From contig VGBZ01000006.1 in the NCBI GenBank assembly GCA_016870275.1, positions 1 through 64,000 of the forward strand: 64,000 bases of DNA. The letters are read 5' to 3'. The stretch's first letter is position 1. Every line of letters starts with the position of its first letter. This document shows positions 59,372 through 64,000 of this stretch, one piece after another. The DNA is from Actinomycetota bacterium. GTDB lineage: Bacteria > Actinomycetota > Acidimicrobiia > Acidimicrobiales > Microtrichaceae. The position numbers and the translations under genes were made by a program. The notes under the pieces are model-generated. The model was not told the DNA's origin and did not search any database. It was given only the letters and a program-made list of their open reading frames with translations.

Positions 59372-60328
59372 GTGGCATCAGAGGTCGAACCGGGAACGAC
59401 GAGACGGGCGACCGTGGCGCTCGTCGGCGAGCGGGACGTCGTGACCGTCTCGGGTGTCGACGCTGCGACGTTCCTGCAGGGCCAGCTGTCCGCCGATGTG
59501 GCAGGGCTCGCCACGGGCGACTCGACCTGGTCGCTGCTGCTCGAACCCCAGGGCAAGGTCGACGCCTGGCTGCGCGTCTGGCGCTCCGAGCCCGACCGGT
59601 TCCTGCTCGACGTCGACGCCGGGTGGGGTGACCCGGTCCTCACCCGGCTCCGCCGTTTCCTCATGCGAGTCGAGGTGGCACTCGAAGCGGTGCGCTGGTC
59701 GTGGGTCGGCCTCCGTGGCCCGGACGCCGCAACGCTCGCAGGGCACGTCGACGGTGCGGTGCTCGTGGCCCCTGTCGACTGGCGCGGGGTGGCTGGTGCA
59801 GACGTTCTCGGCCCGGAGCTCGCTGTTTCCGACAAGGTGTCCGTGCTCACACCCGAGGCCGCCGAGGCACTCCGGATCCGTTGCGGCTGGCCCGCCATGG
59901 GCCGCGAGCTCGACGACACGGTGATCCCCGCCGAGGCCGGAACCTGGTTGGTGGAGAACTCCGTGAGCTTCACCAAGGGCTGCTACACCGGCCAGGAACT
60001 CGTCGCCCGTGTCGACAGTCGCGGCAGCAACACGCCGCGACGGCTCCGTGGGGTGGTGATCGAGGCTGCACCTGCGCCACCAGCTGGGGCCGAGGTGGTC
60101 CACAACGGTGAGGTCCGCGGGACGCTCAGCTCGGTTGCGGTCACCGACGACGGCACCGTTGTGGCGCTGTCACTCCTGCACCGCTCCATCGAGGATGGCG
60201 AACCGATCGACCTGCGTTGGGCCGGTGGGTCCGCCGTGGCCATCGTGCGTGACCTGCCCATGCAGGAACCTCTGCTCCCCGTGCCCGAATCGTCGCCGGT
60301 CGGTCCCTCGGGGCAGGGGTCGGGTTGA
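59372..60328 (+). CDS. ygfZ: Folate-binding YgfZ/GcvT-like protein
   Basis: A 318-residue tetrahydrofolate-dependent protein of the GcvT fold that helps maintain Fe-S enzymes. The family signature KGCYTGQE is in the middle (SFTKGCYTGQELVARVDSRG), with FLQGQLSADVAGL near the N terminus and a C-terminal barrel. GTG 59372 is four bases after the trpE stop. The Fe-S proteins RimO, RlmN, Nth and the CDGSH protein elsewhere in this window are potential clients by family knowledge only. Confidence 0.9.
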   Translation: MASEVEPGTTRRATVALVGERDVVTVSGVDAATFLQGQLSADVAGLATGDSTWSLLLEPQGKVDAWLRVWRSEPDRFLLDVDAGWGDPVLTRLRRFLMRVEVALEAVRWSWVGLRGPDAATLAGHVDGAVLVAPVDWRGVAGADVLGPELAVSDKVSVLTPEAAEALRIRCGWPAMGRELDDTVIPAEAGTWLVENSVSFTKGCYTGQELVARVDSRGSNTPRRLRGVVIEAAPAPPAGAEVVHNGEVRGTLSSVAVTDDGTVVALSLLHRSIEDGEPIDLRWAGGSAVAIVRDLPMQEPLLPVPESSPVGPSGQGSG

Positions 60329-60885
60329 GCTCCACCGACCCAGATCCGTATCTGGTGCTCGGCGTGGCCCCCGAGGCCACTGCTGCGGAGATTCGGGCTG
60401 CGTACCTGGAGTTGGCCCGTTCCGCCCACCCGGATCGACACGCCACCGATCCGGCGGCGCAACGTTCAGCAGAGGAGCGGATGCGACGGATCAACGCCGC
60501 CTGGGCGGTCCTCGGTGATCCGCAGCGGCGTGCAGAACACGATCGGCGCGCCGGGACCGGGCCGCTCGAGGGCGTCCTGATCACCCGGCCGTCACGTTCG
60601 TTCACCCCGCATCACCCCGATGACCCCGATACCTCCGACGCCGACGACTGGCACCACGAACCCGACCCGTACGATCCGCGAACGGCCGTGGGCCGGGTCC
60701 TCGGTGCGGGTCCGCCGTTGTTGTTCGTTGCGGGGCTCGTGTTCCTCGCCGCATCGACGGTGACCGGGATCCGGACGCTCTTCGCCGTGGCGCTCGCGAT
60801 GATGATCCTCGCTGCGTTCGCATTCGTCGGTGTGCCGATCATCGCCGTGGCCCGGAGCAAGGCCAACGACTCGGACCGCAGGTGA
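60325..60885 (+). CDS. J-domain protein with C-terminal membrane helices
   Basis: A 186-residue protein. The J domain is at residues about 7-70 with the HPD tripeptide in ARSAHPDRHA and DPQRRAEHD at its end. An acidic linker follows (HHPDDPDTSDADDW). The last ~70 residues hold two hydrophobic helices (PLLFVAGLVFLAASTV and LFAVALAMMILAAFAFVGVPII), so it is a membrane-anchored Hsp70 co-chaperone, not a full DnaJ (no zinc domain). TTG 60325 overlaps the ygfZ stop (TTGA). Confidence 0.85.
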   Translation: MSSTDPDPYLVLGVAPEATAAEIRAAYLELARSAHPDRHATDPAAQRSAEERMRRINAAWAVLGDPQRRAEHDRRAGTGPLEGVLITRPSRSFTPHHPDDPDTSDADDWHHEPDPYDPRTAVGRVLGAGPPLLFVAGLVFLAASTVTGIRTLFAVALAMMILAAFAFVGVPIIAVARSKANDSDRR

Positions 60886-60912
60886 GCCATCCCTGTCGCC
60901 GGCCGCAGTCGT

Positions 60913-60918
60913 TACGCT
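60913..60918 (+). promoter_or_regulatory. -10 element of trpC, leaderless type
   Basis: TACGCT ends seven bases before the GTG at 60926. Confidence 0.5.
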
Positions 60919-60925
60919 TGCTCCC

Positions 60926-61747
60926 GTGGCGACCTACCTCGATGAGATCCTCCGGGCACACCGAGCCGCAGCTGCAGCCGACGACCGACCGATGGACGAG
61001 TTGTTCGCTGCGGCCGCCGACGCCCCGCCGACCCGGGGGTTTCTGAGCGCCATCCGCAGCGACCCCGGGTTGGCCGTCATCGCCGAGGTGAAGCGCCGCT
61101 CACCGTCCAAGGGTGCACTCGCTGAGGACCTCGACCCGGCGGTCGTCGCCGCCGCCTACCGGGACGGCGGCGCTGCGTGCCTGTCGGTGCTCACCGACGA
61201 GGACTTCTTCGGAGGGTCCGTCGAGGACCTCGCCACAGCACGACGGGCCTCCGGTCTCCCGGTGCTTCGCAAGGACTTCACCGTCTCGGAGCGGGATGTG
61301 CTCGACGCCCGGATCATGGGGGCTGACTGCGTGTTGCTGATCGCCGCTGCGCTCGATGACGACGAACTCGCCTCGTTCGCCGCCGTGGCCGTAGACGTCG
61401 GACTCGATGTCCTCGTGGAGGTGCATGACGAAGCCGAGGTGGCCCGAGCCCTCGTAGCAGTCGAGCTCCGCGAGGACAGCGGCACGGGCGTGGCGATCGG
61501 GGTCAACCAGCGCGACCTGGTGACGTTCAGGGTCGACTCCCAACGGGCGGTGCGAGTCGTCGACGCCATTCCGGCGGGATTCGTCCGGGTGGGGGAGTCG
61601 GGAGTCAGCGGCCCCGATGACGCTGCGGCGCTGCATGCCGCGGGATACGACGCAGTGCTCGTCGGCGAGCATCTCGTGACCTCGGGGGACCCGAGCGCAT
61701 CGGTGGCGGCGCTTCGTTCGGCCGCACCGGTGAACCGAGGCCTCTGA
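60926..61747 (+). CDS. trpC: Indole-3-glycerol phosphate synthase
   Basis: A 273-residue barrel. VIAEVKRRSPSKGALAED contains the catalytic Glu and Lys, VLTDEDFFGGSVEDL and LRKDFTVSERDVLDAR follow, then LVEVHDEAEV, IGVNQRDLVTF and GESGVSGPDD. All positions expected for indole-glycerol phosphate synthase are there. It starts a trpC-F-B-A series that is interrupted by short gaps with their own -10 elements. Confidence 0.96.
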   Translation: MATYLDEILRAHRAAAAADDRPMDELFAAAADAPPTRGFLSAIRSDPGLAVIAEVKRRSPSKGALAEDLDPAVVAAAYRDGGAACLSVLTDEDFFGGSVEDLATARRASGLPVLRKDFTVSERDVLDARIMGADCVLLIAAALDDDELASFAAVAVDVGLDVLVEVHDEAEVARALVAVELREDSGTGVAIGVNQRDLVTFRVDSQRAVRVVDAIPAGFVRVGESGVSGPDDAAALHAAGYDAVLVGEHLVTSGDPSASVAALRSAAPVNRGL

Positions 61748-61777
61748 AAGTCCCCCGACGTGGAGGGGCACCGGCGT

Positions 61778-61783
61778 TAGCCT
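61778..61783 (+). promoter_or_regulatory. -10 element of trpF, leaderless type
   Basis: TAGCCT ends seven bases before the GTG at 61791. A short CCCC/GGGG hairpin (61751-61768) lies between trpC and this element. Confidence 0.5.
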
Positions 61784-61790
61784 GCGGGCA

Positions 61791-62456
61791 GTGTTCGTGA
61801 AGATCTGCGGGATCACCAGCGCCGAGGACGCCCTCATGGCCGCCGCCCTCGGTGCCGACGCCGTCGGGTTCGTCTTTGCCCCGAGCCCCCGGCAGGTCAC
61901 CGTCGGGACCGTGCGCGACATCACTCGACGGCTCCCGCCGAATCTGGTCACCGTCGGCGTCTTCCGGGATCAGGAGCCACGTTTCGTGATCGACACCCTG
62001 CTCGGTGCCGGTCTCCGAGCGGCGCAGTTGCACGGACACGAGACAGCCGATGACGCCGCTGCGATCCGTCCGTACTGTCAGGCGTTGATCGTGGCGCTCT
62101 CGGCCGGTGAGTCCCGGTGGGAAGCCGTGGCCGACTACGGCGCCGACGCCGTGCTGGTCGACGGGCCGTCGCCCGGATCCGGCCGGGTGTTCGACTGGTC
62201 GGTCGTGGAGGGCGCACCGGCCTCGGGTCGTTTGATCCTGGCCGGGGGACTGACCCCCGACAACGTCGGTGAGGCTGTCCGCTCGGTTCACCCCTGGGGA
62301 GTCGACACCTCCTCTGGGGTCCAGGTCGACGGTGATCCAACCCGAAAGGATCCCCGTCGGGTCCAGGCGTTCATCCGTGCGGCCCGAGCAGCGGCTCCCG
62401 AACCGCACCACGCCTCCGGCCACGGGCCGTTCGACTGGGCCGAGGACGGACTGTGA
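61791..62456 (+). CDS. trpF: Phosphoribosylanthranilate isomerase
   Basis: A 221-residue isomerase. It begins with the diagnostic [17 protein letters not shown], has [18 protein letters not shown], a catalytic Asp in [11 protein letters not shown] and [14 protein letters not shown] at the C-terminal phosphate site. Presence of a separate TrpF means HisA upstream need not be bifunctional. GTG 61791 follows TAGCCT by seven bases. Confidence 0.95.
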   Translation: MFVKICGITSAEDALMAAALGADAVGFVFAPSPRQVTVGTVRDITRRLPPNLVTVGVFRDQEPRFVIDTLLGAGLRAAQLHGHETADDAAAIRPYCQALIVALSAGESRWEAVADYGADAVLVDGPSPGSGRVFDWSVVEGAPASGRLILAGGLTPDNVGEAVRSVHPWGVDTSSGVQVDGDPTRKDPRRVQAFIRAARAAAPEPHHASGHGPFDWAEDGL

Positions 62457-62505
62457 CGAGCGCTGTCCGCTGGAGCAGTGTTGTGGCCGGGAGTCCGGCC
62501 GGGGG

Positions 62506-62511
62506 TACCTT
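62506..62511 (+). promoter_or_regulatory. -10 element of trpB, leaderless type
   Basis: TACCTT ends six bases before the GTG at 62518 and decides that start over an in-frame sequence open much further upstream. Confidence 0.55.
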
Positions 62512-62517
62512 GCGCAG

Positions 62518-63723
62518 GTGAGTACCGCAGCTGAGCATCATGTGTCCGGAGAGCATCCGGTGATGGGCGAGCCCGATGCCACCGGCCGGTTCGGCGAGTA
62601 CGGCGGCCGCTTCGTGCCCGAGACGCTCGTCCCGGCCCTCGCCGAGCTCGATCGGGGCTTCCGTTCGGCCTGGGCCGATCCGGCGTTCCGCTCCGAGCTC
62701 GACGGTCTCCTCGCCGACTACGCCGGTCGACCGAGCCCGTTGACCGAGTGCCATCGTCTCTCAGCGGAGCTCGGTGTGCGGGTGTTGTTCAAGCGCGAGG
62801 ACCTGAACCACACCGGGAGCCACAAGATCAACAACGTGCTCGGTCAGGCGTTGCTCGCCCGGAGGATGGGAAAGACCCGCCTGCTCGCTGAGACCGGAGC
62901 CGGGCAGCACGGCGTCGCCACGGCCACCGCCGCTGCGCTGCTCGGGATGGAGTGCCTCGTCTACATGGGTGAGGTCGACATGGCCCGCCAGGAACTGAAC
63001 GTGTTCCGTATGCGCCTTCTCGGTGCGGAGGTCACGCCGGCGATGTCGGGCAGCCGTACGCTCAAGGACGCCGTCAACGAGGCCATGCGGGACTGGGTGG
63101 CCACCGTCGAGCACAGTCACTACTGCCTCGGTTCGGTCATGGGTCCGCACCCGTATCCGTGGATGGTCCGGGAGTTCCACCGGGTGATCGGGTCCGAGGC
63201 GGCGGTGCAGTGCCGGGACCTGCTCGGCGGCCCGCCCGATGTGGTCGTCGCCTGCGTGGGCGGCGGATCGAACGCCGCGGGGATCTTCTCCGGGTTCGCC
63301 GAGGACCCGTCCGTCGAACTCGTCGGCGTGGAACCCGCCGGCGGAGCCGCAGTCGGGCGAGGTGTCCCCGGCATCGTGCACGGCATGCGCTCCTACCTGA
63401 TGCAGGACGAGTTCGGTCAGGTCCTCGAGGCACACTCGATCTCTGCCGGACTCGACTACCCGGGGGTCGGCCCGGAGCACTCCCACCTAGCGACCAGCGG
63501 CCGGGCGACCTACCACCAGGTCGACGACGGCGAGGTGGTCGAGGCGTTCGTGCTGACCTCTCGCACCGAGGGGATCATTCCGGCGCTCGAACCGGCGCAC
63601 GCCTTGGCCTGGGTCGCCAGGGAGCGGGCTTCACTCGCCGGTCGAACCGTGCTCATCAACATGTCCGGTCGGGGCGACAAGGATGTCGCCCAGATGATGG
63701 ACGTTCTCGCCGACCGGATCTGA
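62518..63723 (+). CDS. trpB: Tryptophan synthase beta chain
   Basis: The 401-residue PLP enzyme joins indole and serine. [15 protein letters not shown] is the TrpB N terminus, the PLP lysine is in [14 protein letters not shown], and [29 protein letters not shown] (phosphate loop) and GPEHSHLA are present. GTG 62518 is six bases after TACCTT. trpA follows after two bases. Confidence 0.97.
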   Translation: MSTAAEHHVSGEHPVMGEPDATGRFGEYGGRFVPETLVPALAELDRGFRSAWADPAFRSELDGLLADYAGRPSPLTECHRLSAELGVRVLFKREDLNHTGSHKINNVLGQALLARRMGKTRLLAETGAGQHGVATATAAALLGMECLVYMGEVDMARQELNVFRMRLLGAEVTPAMSGSRTLKDAVNEAMRDWVATVEHSHYCLGSVMGPHPYPWMVREFHRVIGSEAAVQCRDLLGGPPDVVVACVGGGSNAAGIFSGFAEDPSVELVGVEPAGGAAVGRGVPGIVHGMRSYLMQDEFGQVLEAHSISAGLDYPGVGPEHSHLATSGRATYHQVDDGEVVEAFVLTSRTEGIIPALEPAHALAWVARERASLAGRTVLINMSGRGDKDVAQMMDVLADRI

Positions 63724-63725
63724 AC

Positions 63726-64000
63726 GTGGCTCCCGGGGCGCTCGAACGAGCTCTGCGCCAACGTCGCTCCGCCGGTCAGAAGTGCGTCGTTCCGTATCTG
63801 ACGGGCGGCCTGGGGTCGTGGGGCGCCTACGTGCAGGCGGCGTCTGCGGCCGGAGCGGATGCCGTGGAGGTGGGGATCCCCTTCTCGGATCCGGTCATGG
63901 ACGGGCCGGTCATCCAGGAGGCCTCGGAACGGGCGCTTCGTGCCGGGACCACTCCGTCGGCGATCGTCGACGAACTCGGCCGAACCGATGTTGGAGTGCC
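63726..64000 (+). CDS. trpA: Tryptophan synthase alpha chain, 5' part only
   Basis: The gene is cut by the right edge. GTG 63726 lies two bases after the trpB stop. The readable 91 residues include [15 protein letters not shown] and the catalytic region [17 protein letters not shown], with the Glu and Asp that cleave indole-glycerol phosphate. It forms the channelling complex with TrpB; overlap-free tight spacing implies cotranslation. Confidence 0.93.
   Translation, partial: MAPGALERALRQRRSAGQKCVVPYLTGGLGSWGAYVQAASAAGADAVEVGIPFSDPVMDGPVIQEASERALRAGTTPSAIVDELGRTDVGV

Noticed and set aside
1-64000. Insertion sequences, integrases, attachment sites, rRNA or tRNA genes
   Set aside because: I looked through the gaps and gene list and saw none; gaps are all shorter than about 210 bases.

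Overview
This 64 kb window is a dense, strongly GC-rich bacterial chromosome segment. No stretch of 300 bases lacks a gene, and I found no rRNA, tRNA, CRISPR array, insertion sequence or phage gene. A mycothiol-synthase-like acetyltransferase, a menaquinone pathway, frequent GTG starts and the order pnp - M16 peptidase - dapB ... dapA - rnj - ftsK - rimO - pgsA - cinA all point to an actinobacterium. My best guess is the class Acidimicrobiia or a related aquatic lineage; that is inference, not proof.

Layout. (1) 0-5.8 kb: end of pnp, an M16 zinc peptidase, serB (reverse), an enoyl-CoA hydratase and dapB. (2) 5.8-13.3 kb: a block between dapB and dapA holding a VTT-type membrane protein, an acyl-CoA ligase, a HELIORHODOPSIN, SURF1 with a TetR regulator, a second TetR regulator coupled to a ferritin-like diiron oxidase, and a winged-helix protein. 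(3) 13.3-28.6 kb: dapA, RNase J, an MMPL transporter, FtsK with a perfect tandem repeat in its tail, a two-module Fe-S protein, rimO, pgsA, cinA and dnaE. (4) 28.7-33.6 kb: an unrecognised protein, a nitroreductase-like protein, a YyaL-type thioredoxin-fold protein, a short-chain dehydrogenase and a VOC protein. (5) 33.6-41.9 kb: menaquinone genes menE, menA, menH, menD, menF and menG/ubiE on both strands; menB and menC are not here. (6) 41.9-50.4 kb: HAD phosphatase, acyl-CoA ligase, TAP-like lipoprotein hydrolase, MaoC, a small membrane protein, a nucleotidyltransferase, rlmN, an mshD-like gene, nth and a 62-residue helical protein. (7) 50.4-64 kb: a histidine-tryptophan supercluster, hisDCBHAF - dapC-like - groES-like - hisI - trpE - ygfZ - J-domain protein - trpCFBA. 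hisG, hisE, trpD and trpG are not here.

The most striking feature outside the genes is promoter layout. At about two dozen gene starts a TANNNT hexamer sits 6-10 bases before the start codon, so the transcript would begin at or next to the start codon (leaderless mRNA). At four divergent gene pairs the two opposed hexamers share the same TA dinucleotide, giving symmetric back-to-back promoters. In three places the first three bases of such a hexamer are the TAG stop codon of the previous gene. Co-directional genes inside operons instead overlap by GTGA or ATGA.

The heliorhodopsin is the most interesting gene. It is divergent from SURF1-TetR across 63 bases, and an inverted repeat with half-sites two helical turns apart sits midway between the two -10 elements, which suggests TetR control of both arms. 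Retinal synthesis genes are not in the window.
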